A stretch of 64,000 nt of DNA, taken from positions 310,001 to 374,000 of the forward strand of contig NZ_CP076545.1 in the NCBI RefSeq assembly GCF_018889955.1, written 5' to 3'. The first letter of the stretch is position 1, and each line of letters opens with the position of its first letter. Positions 28,721-37,584 of the stretch are shown here, piece by piece. Made by a program: the position numbers and the translations under genes. The notes below the pieces were generated by a model. The model was not told the origin of the DNA, searched no databases, and worked only from the letters and a program-made list of their open reading frames with translations. This stretch comes from Collinsella sp. zg1085 (lineage in GTDB: Bacteria > Actinomycetota > Coriobacteriia > Coriobacteriales > Coriobacteriaceae).

Positions 28721-28810
28721 AGTGCTCCTCTATGTTTGGTAACTTATATGACATGGTATCCCAAGCTGTGAGGCAAAACCCGCAAAGGCATGAAAGGTAA
28801 CCACTCTGTC

Positions 28811-30160
28811 ATGATTAAAATTGCTAAGTTTGGCGGATCATCCGTTGCCGACGCCGAGCAATTCAAAAAGATTCGCGCGATTGTCTCTTCCGATACAGAC
28901 CGTCGCTTTGTGGTAGTCTCGGCTTGTGGACGCCGCGGAAAAGGCGATTCTAAGGTGACCGACCTGTTGTATCTGGTGAGCGCGCATCTTAACTACCAGG
29001 TATCCTGCGATGATTTGCTTGCGGATATCGAGAGCCGTTATGTATCAATTGCAGAGGAGTTGGGGTTGAGCTACCCCATTCATCAGGAGTTTGCGGCCTT
29101 TGCCAAGGACGCTCGCGCCGGTCGCTTAAGTACCGAGTGTTTAGTTTCTCGTGGCGAATACTTTACTGCACGACTCATGGCAGAGTACCTTGAGCTGCCT
29201 TTCTTAGATGCTGCTGAGGTGATTTGCTTTCATCATGACGGCACGCTTAACTGGGAGCTTACTGAGACAAAGATTCGCGAGCGCGCGCCTCAGGGCGGCT
29301 TTGTGCTGCCAGGCTTTTACGGCGCTACGCGCGATGGCCAGATTAAGCTGCTCGACCGCGGCGGCGGTGATATTTCGGGTGCTATTTTGGCAAAGTGTCT
29401 ACATGCTGATTTGTATGAGAACTGGACCGACGTTTCGGGTTTTCTGTCTGCTGACCCACGCATCGTTGATAACCCTGATTCCATCGGGCGCATCACCTAT
29501 TCTGAGATGCGGGAACTCTCATACATGGGCGCGTCTGTGCTGCATGAGGAGGCAATCTTTCCGGTTCGCGAGGCTGATATTCCTATCGTAATTAAAAATA
29601 CTAATCGACCCAATGACCCTGGTACGGTGATTCGTGAGTCCGCAGGCGCCTCAGACACGGAGCCTATCATTACCGGTATTACTGGCAAGCGTGACTTTGT
29701 GGCAGTGCATGTTATGAAGAGCCATATGTGTGATGAGGTGGGCGTGCTGCGGCAAACCTTGTCGGTTTTTGAGCGGTATCGGGTGAGTGTAGAGCATATC
29801 CCCACCGGCATTGATTCATTTGCGGTGGTTGTACAGGGCAAAGATGTTAAAGACAGCCTTTGGTCTATTGTTGCCGATATCAAGCGCGACGTGCAGCCCG
29901 ACGAGATAAAGGTATCAGACAAGCTAGCACTTATTTCAACAGTTGGACGTAATATGGTGGGTCGTCCTGGTGTGTCTGGCAGCTTGTTTGCCGCGCTTGG
30001 ACAAGAGGGCATTTCAATTCGAATGATTGCTCAAGGCTCAGAGGAAATTAACATTATTGTTGGCGTGCATGATGATGATTTTGGTCGTGCAATTAGGGCT
30101 ATTTACAGTGCATTCTCAGACGGAAGTCATATTTTAGAGTTACATGAGCTGAAGCGCTAG
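28811..30160 (+). CDS. lysC: aspartate kinase (monofunctional)
   Basis: 449 residues from ATG 28811; an ATG at 28790 is possible but its ribosome site would be only a base away. First step of the aspartate family: aspartate to aspartyl phosphate. KFGGSSVAD starts the kinase domain, with VVVSACG, SRGEYFTA and GRGGGD-type LLDRGGGDISGAI. Two C-terminal ACT domains follow (about 300-449; VGRNMVGRPGVSG, ISIRMIAQGSEEINI), the usual site of lysine/threonine feedback. The length fits class III-type single-chain kinases. It is followed 72 bp later by asd. Confidence 0.95.
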   Translation: MIKIAKFGGSSVADAEQFKKIRAIVSSDTDRRFVVVSACGRRGKGDSKVTDLLYLVSAHLNYQVSCDDLLADIESRYVSIAEELGLSYPIHQEFAAFAKDARAGRLSTECLVSRGEYFTARLMAEYLELPFLDAAEVICFHHDGTLNWELTETKIRERAPQGGFVLPGFYGATRDGQIKLLDRGGGDISGAILAKCLHADLYENWTDVSGFLSADPRIVDNPDSIGRITYSEMRELSYMGASVLHEEAIFPVREADIPIVIKNTNRPNDPGTVIRESAGASDTEPIITGITGKRDFVAVHVMKSHMCDEVGVLRQTLSVFERYRVSVEHIPTGIDSFAVVVQGKDVKDSLWSIVADIKRDVQPDEIKVSDKLALISTVGRNMVGRPGVSGSLFAALGQEGISIRMIAQGSEEINIIVGVHDDDFGRAIRAIYSAFSDGSHILELHELKR

Positions 30161-30232
30161 AAGATTGCTACACGAGCGTTTCATGAGTGCTATGTGGTGA
30201 GCTTTGCGCGCAAGGCAAGAAAGGAACAAAAA

Positions 30233-31282
30233 ATGGCTGAGCGGATTACCTTAGCAATTCTGGGTGCAACAGGAGCAGTGGGTACACAGATGCTGCGCTG
30301 CCTTGAAGAGCAAGATGTACCCGTAGGAACTCTCAAATTGCTGGCGAGTGCCCGCAGTGCTGGCGAAGAGCTCGTATTTCGGGGTCAAACGGTGCGTATC
30401 GAAGAGGCACGTCCTGAGGCGTTTGAGGGCTGCGATGTTGTTTTAGGTGCGGTGGAAGATGACCTTGCAAAGGCCTTGCTGCCTGAGGCAGTCAAGCGCG
30501 GTGCTGTGGTGGTTGATAACTCGCATGCATTTCGCTTAAACGATAGTGTGCCGCTTGTGGTTCCCGAGATTAACGGTGCTGATATTAGCTGGCATGAAGG
30601 CATCATCTCTAATCCAAACTGTGCAACTATTATTGGCTTGGTGCCCACATGGCCTCTGCATCAGTTAGGTCGCGTAACACGCATGGTAGTATCCACCTAT
30701 CAGGCGGCAAGTGGTGCAGGTGTTGCGGGTATGAAGGCGCTTGAGGCAGAGCTGGCGGCACTGGGAACGGGCACTGAGCTTCCGCGTCCTCATGCTTTTG
30801 TGGCGCAGTTGGCAAATAATCTAATCCCACAGATTGGTGGCGAATCCGAGGCGGGTTACACATCCGAAGAGCTCAAGCTGCTCTATGAGGGTCGCAAGAT
30901 TATGCATGAGCCAGATTTGCGCGTGAGCTGTACTTGCGTGCGTGTGCCGGTGCTTCGTTCGCATTGTGAGAGTATTACGCTTGAGTTTGAGCGTCCTGTT
31001 TCGCTTGAAGATGCGCGTGCAGCTCTTGCAGCAGCTCCGGGCGTGAAGCTTGTTGATGACCTCGATGCAGCAGATGCGCACAATCGTTTTCCTATGCCGC
31101 TTGATACCAGTAATCAAGACCTTATTTGGGTGGGTCGCCTACGACGTGATTTGTCTAACCCAGACTTAGAGCGCGGCTTGAGTTTTTGGTGCGCAGGCGA
31201 CCAGATTCGCAAAGGTGCAGCAACTAATGCTGTGCAGATTGTTAAGCTGCTGTGTGAGCAGGGTTTGGTGGTACGAGCGTAG
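30233..31282 (+). CDS. asd: aspartate-semialdehyde dehydrogenase
   Basis: 349 residues from ATG 30233 (GAAAGGA site). It reduces aspartyl phosphate with NADPH to the semialdehyde, the branch point for lysine/diaminopimelate, threonine and methionine. N-terminal GATGAVGTQML binds NADPH, the nucleophilic cysteine is in SNPNCATI, and RVPVLRSHCESI contains the catalytic histidine. The C-terminus AGDQIRKGAATNAVQI is standard. lysC-asd plus divergent thrC-thrB form a compact aspartate pathway block. Homoserine dehydrogenase, needed to join them, is not in the window. Confidence 0.97.
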   Translation: MAERITLAILGATGAVGTQMLRCLEEQDVPVGTLKLLASARSAGEELVFRGQTVRIEEARPEAFEGCDVVLGAVEDDLAKALLPEAVKRGAVVVDNSHAFRLNDSVPLVVPEINGADISWHEGIISNPNCATIIGLVPTWPLHQLGRVTRMVVSTYQAASGAGVAGMKALEAELAALGTGTELPRPHAFVAQLANNLIPQIGGESEAGYTSEELKLLYEGRKIMHEPDLRVSCTCVRVPVLRSHCESITLEFERPVSLEDARAALAAAPGVKLVDDLDAADAHNRFPMPLDTSNQDLIWVGRLRRDLSNPDLERGLSFWCAGDQIRKGAATNAVQIVKLLCEQGLVVRA

Positions 31283-31316
31283 CCGAGCCTCTCAGCAGGT
31301 AAACGCTAAGGTAGGT

Positions 31317-31347
31317 GAGCACGCGTCTGGGCGCGTGCTCGTTTTTT
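31317..31347 (+). terminator. rho-independent terminator after asd
   Basis: GAGCACGCG (31317-31325) pairs perfectly with CGCGTGCTC (31332-31340), followed by GTTTTTT. The T tract reaches the stop codon of the convergent msrAB gene. Confidence 0.92.
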
Positions 31348-32362
31348 ATTGACGCTCAACAAGTGATTTGAGATAGCCATATCCACGCGCATCCATGTCG
31401 GCGAGCGGAATAAACTCAAGCGCTGCTCCATTGATGCAGTAGCGCTCACCGCCTAGCTCAGTGGGTCCATCATGAAAGACGTGTCCAAGATGCGCATTGC
31501 CGCGGGCGCTTTTAACCTCTGTTCTAAAACGACCTGGTAAGCTGGGGTCGCCATATTCTTGAATAACGCTAGTAGCAATGGGCTTTGAGAAGGCTGGCCA
31601 GCCGCAGCCTGAGTCAAACTTATCCGTGCTTGAAAACAAGGGCTCGCCCGTGGTGCGGTCAACGTAAATACCGGGCTTGAACTCGTGGTCTAAAGGACTC
31701 GAGAAGGGTCGCTCGGTATAGGCGTGCTGGGTTACCTCAAAAGCCAAGTCATCAAGGTTTGCCTTGAGGGTCTCTTCGTCGGGCTTGTTATAGTTTTGCG
31801 CAAGAATTGCAAAGTCCTGGGCGTGCGCTTGTACAAAAGCCTCAGCTCCATTCAGATTGACATGGCAGTAGCCACCGGGATTAACATCGAGGTAATCTTG
31901 GTGGTAGTCTTCAGCTGGCCAAAACGCGTGAAGCGGCTGAACTTCAATGGCAACTTTTCCTTTATGTTTGATGTCAAGCTGGCGCTGCAGTTGATACATC
32001 TGTGCTTCGATAACGGCTTTATCCTGCTCGTCTGTCCAAAATATGCCCGTGCGATACTGTGGACCTAAATCGCCACCTTGGCGGTTGACGCTCGTTGGGT
32101 CGATAGAGCATAAATAGGCCTGAATGATAAGGGCAAGCGAAATTTCGCGCGGGTCGTAGATGAGGTGCACTGTCTCAGCGTAGCCGGTAGTTCCGGTGCA
32201 GACTGCGCGGTAGCTGGGGGATTTGATGAGCGGGTCGCCGTTGGCGTAGCCCACTTCGGTTGATATAACACCAGGCAATCGTTTAAGAAAGGCCTCGGTG
32301 CCCCAAAAACAGCCGCCTGCTAGGTAAATCTCTTTGTGTATTGATGTCGATGCGATACCCAT
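31346..32362 (-). CDS. msrAB: peptide methionine sulfoxide reductase MsrA-MsrB fusion
   Basis: 338 residues behind GAGGAGG. The N-terminal MsrA has its catalytic cysteine in GGCFWGTE (Cys18), with the YHQDYLDVNPGGYC segment. The C-terminal MsrB (from about residue 200) has SGCGWPAFSKPI, HLGHVFHDGP and the catalytic cysteine in RYCINGAAL. The two paired CxxC zinc motifs of many MsrB proteins are absent (TGEPLFS and SARGNAHLGH take their places), so this is the zinc-free type. It repairs both stereoisomers of methionine sulfoxide, useful to an anaerobe meeting oxygen. No signal peptide, so cytoplasmic. Confidence 0.96.
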   Translation of the reverse strand: MGIASTSIHKEIYLAGGCFWGTEAFLKRLPGVISTEVGYANGDPLIKSPSYRAVCTGTTGYAETVHLIYDPREISLALIIQAYLCSIDPTSVNRQGGDLGPQYRTGIFWTDEQDKAVIEAQMYQLQRQLDIKHKGKVAIEVQPLHAFWPAEDYHQDYLDVNPGGYCHVNLNGAEAFVQAHAQDFAILAQNYNKPDEETLKANLDDLAFEVTQHAYTERPFSSPLDHEFKPGIYVDRTTGEPLFSSTDKFDSGCGWPAFSKPIATSVIQEYGDPSLPGRFRTEVKSARGNAHLGHVFHDGPTELGGERYCINGAALEFIPLADMDARGYGYLKSLVERQ

Positions 32363-32763
32363 GGTACCTCCTCGTGTTGAATGAATCTTGTAGGGCTTGT
32401 ACCCAACTTAGGGCGCATGTCGCTTTCAATTCGTTTCAGGTTTCAAATCTTAGCCACTCGCTATTGAAAGCGACATTGGTACTCAGAAAGATTGCAGTGA
32501 AGGCATCAGCTTGGGTAAATCACTCGGCTTGGCTCAACAAGTCAGCTCAGCTTTGCTGTCATGCGGCGATACGCATCAGCAAATATCGAGTTGCATGTAA
32601 GCCTTCAACCTAGTGCATATTCAACGACGCATCAATAGGCAGACCAGTTATCGATTTATTTAACCGTTCATCTGGAAAATTCCCGGCATTGCATTATGCG
32701 CGCTCGTTCTTTCAGTTTAAGCGAGTAAGCTAGAGCCTAACAGGAGTGATTGGCGGATAAGCG
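32363..32763. other. 401-bp intergenic region with palindrome copy 4
   Basis: A divergent spacer between msrAB and the ABC ATPase gene. Apart from the palindrome at 32417-32476 I see no gene, RNA or strong promoter motif. Confidence 0.5.
32417..32476. repeat. dispersed 60-bp palindrome, copy 4
   Basis: ATGTCGCTTTCAA (32417-32429) is inverted as TTGAAAGCGACAT (32464-32476). Confidence 0.88.
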
Positions 32764-33465
32764 ATGGCCTATATCGAGTTCAAACAGGTTCATAAGGTGT
32801 ATGGCAGCGGCGAAGCTGAGGTGCGTGCGCTTGATGGTGCAAGCTTTTCGGTTGAGCGCGGTGAGTTAGCAGTTGTGTTAGGTGCATCAGGTGCCGGTAA
32901 AACTACCGCGCTGAACATTTTAGGCGGTATGGATATAGCAACATCGGGAACTGTATGTGTGGATGGACGTGATATTTCTGTAGCTCGTGAGCAGGATTTG
33001 GTAGAATATCGCCGCTCAGATGTTGGTTTTGTATTTCAGTTTTACAATCTTGTTCCTAATTTAAGCGCACTTGAAAATGTCGAGTTAGCAGCTCAAATTT
33101 GTCCTAATTCACTTGACCCAGTGGCAACGCTTGCAGCGGTGGGGCTTGAAAATCGTATGGCAAATTTTCCGGGTCAGCTTTCGGGTGGAGAACAACAGCG
33201 CGTTTCAATTGCGCGTGCTCTGGCAAAAAATCCTAAGCTGCTTCTGTGCGACGAGCCAACCGGCGCGCTTGACTATCAAACGGGCAAACAGGTGCTCTCG
33301 CTGCTTCAAAAAACCGCACGTGAGAAGCACTTAACAGTAATTATCATTACCCATAATTCGGCCTTAGCACCTATGGCAGACCGCCTGATTCGGTTCAAAA
33401 GTGGGCGTGTTGTATGTGAAGAAATCAATACACACCCAACTCCCATTGAAGAAATTGAGTGGTAG
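32764..33465 (+). CDS. ABC transporter ATP-binding protein (LolD/MacB type)
   Basis: 233 residues. It shows Walker [30 protein letters not shown] (Q-loop and the helix typical of the MacB/LolD/FtsE group), signature LSGGEQQR, Walker [13 protein letters not shown] and the switch His in IITHNSA. These ATPases drive FtsX-fold permeases as mechanotransmitters rather than classical transporters. The permease starts 2 bp after its stop codon, so they are translationally linked. Confidence 0.92.
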   Translation: MAYIEFKQVHKVYGSGEAEVRALDGASFSVERGELAVVLGASGAGKTTALNILGGMDIATSGTVCVDGRDISVAREQDLVEYRRSDVGFVFQFYNLVPNLSALENVELAAQICPNSLDPVATLAAVGLENRMANFPGQLSGGEQQRVSIARALAKNPKLLLCDEPTGALDYQTGKQVLSLLQKTAREKHLTVIIITHNSALAPMADRLIRFKSGRVVCEEINTHPTPIEEIEW

Positions 33466-33467
33466 CT

Positions 33468-36400
33468 ATGGCTCAGCGGCGGCATGCTCGGGCATGGTTG
33501 ATTGATATTTGGCGTACGGTTATCAAAAATCCTAAGCGCTTTATCTCTATGTTTATTATTACCGCTCTAGGCGCCACCATGTTGGTTGGCTTGCGGGCGG
33601 CGTGCGAAGACCTGCGGCAGACGGCGGACAGGTTTTTTGATGAGCAACATTTGTATGACATTGCTATTCATTCAACCCTTGGGTTCACTGCTGACGATAT
33701 TGATGCGATGTCGCAGGTAAAAAACGTTGAGCTTGCAGTTGGTTCATATACCGAGCGTGTGTATACGCGGGTAGGAACAACTACAGAGAAGCTCGATGTG
33801 AGTGCTTTGAACGGCGCAAACATGAACCAGCCGCGCGTGCTTGAGGGGCGTTTGCCGCGCTCGGCATTTGAGGTGGCTATTACGCCGCGCTATCAAGAAG
33901 CTGCGGGTGTTAAGCTGGGGGAGCGTGTTAGTTTTTTCTCGCCATCAGACCAGCAACAGGTCATGCGCACAGGAGACGGTGAGGGCTCTGCGACAGTAGA
34001 AGATGCCGGTGAAAAAACCGCTGTCAAGCTAGATGACCCAGCAGCTCCTCGAGCAATTTTTGCTCGCACAAACTACACCGTTGTAGGCGTGGTGCGCGAC
34101 CCAATGGACATCAACCCCGATAGCGCGTCGATGGGTTTTCGGACACGTTCGGCTACCAAGTATCGGTTTTTTCTAACGCCCGAGGCAGTGCTTAAGCCTG
34201 AGGTTTTTACCGTCGCGTACGTGCATGTTAGAGGCGCTCATGTGCTCAATACCTATAGCGATGCGTATACCAGTCTCATCGGGCAGGCAAAAAGCGCTCT
34301 TGAAAAGATAAGATATGCGCGTGAACAGACTCGTTCAGAGGATGTGCGAACAGAGGCACGTGCACGAATTGAGAAAGAGCAAACACGTGCAAACAAGCAA
34401 CTCGATGATGCGGCAGCACAACTTTTGCGTGCACAGACCCAGCTTAGAGCAAGTGCTCAAGAGCTGTCCGAGGGTCGTCAGCAGCTGAGTTTGCAATCCG
34501 CGCTGGCTGGGTCGCAGATACATGCCGCTCAAGATGAACTGGCAGAACAGACGCGCGCGCTCAAGGCGGCTGAGTTGCAGCTACAGGAAAAGGAGAGCCA
34601 GCTAGCTCGCGGTCAGTCTGAGCTTAAGCAGGGCTATCAAGCGTTTGAGCGCAAAAAAGCTAAGGCATATGAGGAGACGCAGGAGCGTGTGTCGGCTCAG
34701 TTTGCTGCGCATTATGCTGAGCTTGATGACCAAGAACGCCAGCTTCAAGGGACAATTGAGACGCTTGCCTCACAGATTGAGGACATATCTGCAGGCTTTA
34801 TTCAGGCGGGAGTCACTTGGCCAGATACAGCTTGGCGCTCCTTGACCAGCCCATATGCTCTTGCTCATCCATCACAAGGCGACGAGGCACGTGCTGCGTT
34901 TTCTGAGGCATTGGCCGAAGCGATACAAACCGCATACCCACGGCTTGAGGGCGATATAGCAGGCTTGCGAGCCACGCGTGAGGAGTTGGAACAGCGCCTT
35001 GCAGAAGTGCGTGCACATCGAGAGCAGCTGGGCAATCAAACTCCGCCTCCTTCTGATGATGCTCTAGCTGAGCTTGACGCACAGATTGAGGCAATAGAAC
35101 AGCAGCGCAGCATGGTTGCTGCACGTATCCAGTCGCTGGAGTCTTTGCTTGCACCAACAACACAAGAGCGTGTCGCTGAGCTGGCACGTGCTTGGCAGCA
35201 AGCGCATGGTGGCCTTGCTAAGCTGGCTCACGGTCGGCAGCAGGTGCAAGAACAAGAACGGTCTGCTCAAGAGTGTGCTCGATTACAGCTTGAGAAGCAG
35301 CTCGATAGTTCGGCTGCTGAGCTTCAGGCACGCAGCACCGAACTCGCCATGGTTCAGCAACAGCTCACCTCAGCACGCGCATTGCTTGAGCAAAACAGAC
35401 GGGCACTTGCTGCAGGTGCGCTTACCCTTGCGTCAGAACAAGCATCCGCTCAACAAGCTTTATCAAAAGCCGCTGAGCGCTTGGCGCGCGGCGAGGCGCG
35501 CTACGTCCTCGGTGAGCGTGATTATCAGGCCGGTCTTGCTACGTACGAGGCAAATAAGGCTACAGCTGCTCATACTTTTCAAGATGCTTACCGCCGCCTA
35601 GACAAGATTGAGAACGCTGTTTGGTATATCCAAGACCGCACGGCGTTGCCCAGCTTTACATCGGTTGACTCAGATGCTCAATCAATTGAATCAATCGCTA
35701 CAGTTTTTCCCATACTATTTTTTGTTGTTGCCATTTTGATGAGTCTAACAACTATTACGCGAATGGTTGTGGAAGACCGCGGACTTATTGGCATTTACAA
35801 GGCTTTGGGCTATGGTCGCTTAATTATCATGGCAAAGTATCTGGTATATGCGCTAACAGCGTGCATAGCTGGAGGCATCCTGGGCGATATCCTGGGCTTT
35901 GTCGTGATGCCTGAGGTTTTGTTTATTATCTTCAGAACGATGTATGCCTTAACCGACTTTGAATTGCATATGTCAGCATTAACTGCGGTGTTTGGGATTA
36001 TCTTTTTTGTTGCAGGCATGTTGGGCGCAACCTTGGTGGCATGTGCGCACGCTAGCGCCGAAGAAGCTGCATCTCTGATGCGTCCCCGTGCTCCACGTGC
36101 TGGTGCTCGTATTTTGTTGGAACGCGTGCGTCCGCTGTGGAGCCGCCTGAGCTTTTTGAATAAGGTGACTGCGCGCAATGTATTTCGGTATAAGAAACGC
36201 GCTCTCATGACCATTATTGGTATTGCGGGATGTACAGCGCTTATGATTTGCGGCTTGGGCATTAAGGACACGGTTGTTTCGCTTCGGGAGCGCCAGTATG
36301 GTGATGCAGGATTGGTGCATTATGATTTGCTGGCTGTTGCAGCTCCATCTGATATTGACGCAGCAGCTTCCGCGCTCGATGCAACAGGGGCAGTGATACA

Positions 36401-37289
36401 GAAGTTGCCCGTATATGTTGACAGCGTTACCGCGAGCTATCAGGGCCGTCGCGAGAGTATCCAGCTGATGGTGGTGCCCGAGCCGGCTGACCTCGCGCCG
36501 TTTGTCGATGTGCTTGCGCAGGATGGCCGCGCTATATCAGTTCCCACAGCAGGGGCAAAAGCGGTGCTTACCAAAAATGCCGAGCAGGTGTTGGGCTTTC
36601 ACGCAGGGAGCGATACCGTAGGGCTCCAAGATCAAAGTCTTGCCGAAGCGCAGGTACAGGTTACAGACGTTGCGCTTAACTATCTGGGTAATGTCGCTTA
36701 TATGAGTGAGGCATCATACCGTGCAGCGTTTGGTAAAGATGCTACTCCTAATGCCTATCTTGTTCAGTTGCGCTCTACGGCGGCTGAGCAGATTAGTCTT
36801 GCTGATACGCTTGGGCTTAATCCGGTTTTTATAACCTTGAGCAGCGTTGCGCGCATTTCAACTCAGTTCCAAGAGACCTTTATGATTATCGATGTCGTTG
36901 TCTATTTGGTTACGGTCATGGCGGCAGCTTTGGCATTTGCGGTTGTGTTTGCGCTATCTACCACAAATATTTCTGAGCGCGCCCGTGAGCTGGCAACCAT
37001 TAAGGTGCTCGGTTTTCGTCCGAGAGAAATGCATCGGTATATCAATAAGGAGACAGTGATTTTAGCACTTATAGGCATGCTGGCAGGCTGTCCGTTGGGC
37101 TATGGCATTACGCGGCTGCTGACCATAGTTTTGCATATGCCGTCGTTGTACTTTGATACCGTGGTTGACCCAAGGACCTATCTTATTGCATCAGGTGCCT
37201 CGTTGGTGTTTGTGCTGCTAGTAAATCGCATTACCAATCGCTCACTTGATAACATCGTAATGGTTGAGGCGCTCAAAAGTGCAGAGTAG
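33468..37289 (+). CDS. FtsX-fold ABC permease with a very long coiled-coil insertion
   Basis: 1273 residues from ATG 33468. Membrane helix 1 is at about residues 20-42, then an extracellular domain to about residue 270. A continuous coiled coil of roughly 420 residues follows (about 285-710), rich in Gln/Glu/Ala/Leu. Three membrane helices (about 745-900, FtsX domain) come next, then a second FtsX half with helix near 925, an outer domain to 1140 and three C-terminal helices. This is the 8-10-helix permease layout of Gram-positive MacB-like systems (with the preceding ATPase). The stalk would extend outside the membrane and may bridge the cell wall. Substrate and partner unknown; similar long-stalk permeases are seen in other Gram-positive bacteria. 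Confidence 0.87.
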   Translation: MAQRRHARAWLIDIWRTVIKNPKRFISMFIITALGATMLVGLRAACEDLRQTADRFFDEQHLYDIAIHSTLGFTADDIDAMSQVKNVELAVGSYTERVYTRVGTTTEKLDVSALNGANMNQPRVLEGRLPRSAFEVAITPRYQEAAGVKLGERVSFFSPSDQQQVMRTGDGEGSATVEDAGEKTAVKLDDPAAPRAIFARTNYTVVGVVRDPMDINPDSASMGFRTRSATKYRFFLTPEAVLKPEVFTVAYVHVRGAHVLNTYSDAYTSLIGQAKSALEKIRYAREQTRSEDVRTEARARIEKEQTRANKQLDDAAAQLLRAQTQLRASAQELSEGRQQLSLQSALAGSQIHAAQDELAEQTRALKAAELQLQEKESQLARGQSELKQGYQAFERKKAKAYEETQERVSAQFAAHYAELDDQERQLQGTIETLASQIEDISAGFIQAGVTWPDTAWRSLTSPYALAHPSQGDEARAAFSEALAEAIQTAYPRLEGDIAGLRATREELEQRLAEVRAHREQLGNQTPPPSDDALAELDAQIEAIEQQRSMVAARIQSLESLLAPTTQERVAELARAWQQAHGGLAKLAHGRQQVQEQERSAQECARLQLEKQLDSSAAELQARSTELAMVQQQLTSARALLEQNRRALAAGALTLASEQASAQQALSKAAERLARGEARYVLGERDYQAGLATYEANKATAAHTFQDAYRRLDKIENAVWYIQDRTALPSFTSVDSDAQSIESIATVFPILFFVVAILMSLTTITRMVVEDRGLIGIYKALGYGRLIIMAKYLVYALTACIAGGILGDILGFVVMPEVLFIIFRTMYALTDFELHMSALTAVFGIIFFVAGMLGATLVACAHASAEEAASLMRPRAPRAGARILLERVRPLWSRLSFLNKVTARNVFRYKKRALMTIIGIAGCTALMICGLGIKDTVVSLRERQYGDAGLVHYDLLAVAAPSDIDAAASALDATGAVIQKLPVYVDSVTASYQGRRESIQLMVVPEPADLAPFVDVLAQDGRAISVPTAGAKAVLTKNAEQVLGFHAGSDTVGLQDQSLAEAQVQVTDVALNYLGNVAYMSEASYRAAFGKDATPNAYLVQLRSTAAEQISLADTLGLNPVFITLSSVARISTQFQETFMIIDVVVYLVTVMAAALAFAVVFALSTTNISERARELATIKVLGFRPREMHRYINKETVILALIGMLAGCPLGYGITRLLTIVLHMPSLYFDTVVDPRTYLIASGASLVFVLLVNRITNRSLDNIVMVEALKSAE

Positions 37290-37317
37290 CTAAGGATAGT
37301 CGAACTGTTTTGCGTGA

Positions 37318-37406
37318 GGGTGGATATTAGTTTTGTAGCAGCTTGCCGTCGCGCGTGAGCCTGTGAGTGTGATAGGAGCTCTGCTCGCGCGGCTCATCCA
37401 CCCTTT
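37318..37406 (+). terminator. long branched hairpin after the ABC permease
   Basis: GGGTGGAT (37318-37325) pairs with ATCCACCC, enclosing a second stem built from GCGCGTGAGC and GCTCGCGC, followed by TTTT. Just beyond is GCCGTA-TACC-TACGGC (about 37408-37423). It is probably the end of the ABC transcript. Confidence 0.55.
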
Positions 37407-37584
37407 TGCCGTATACCTACGGCATGTACAATAAATCATCACGAGCTGTGCACACATGCGGAAATTGGCCGAAGACCGGCCTGTGTGATAAGTTCAAGCT
37501 CTAAGTATTCTTAATCTGTGTAACACTGGTACGGCGTTCGTGAACCGTGCGAGCGGATACGGCTAAGTGAGGGAGACTGTAATC

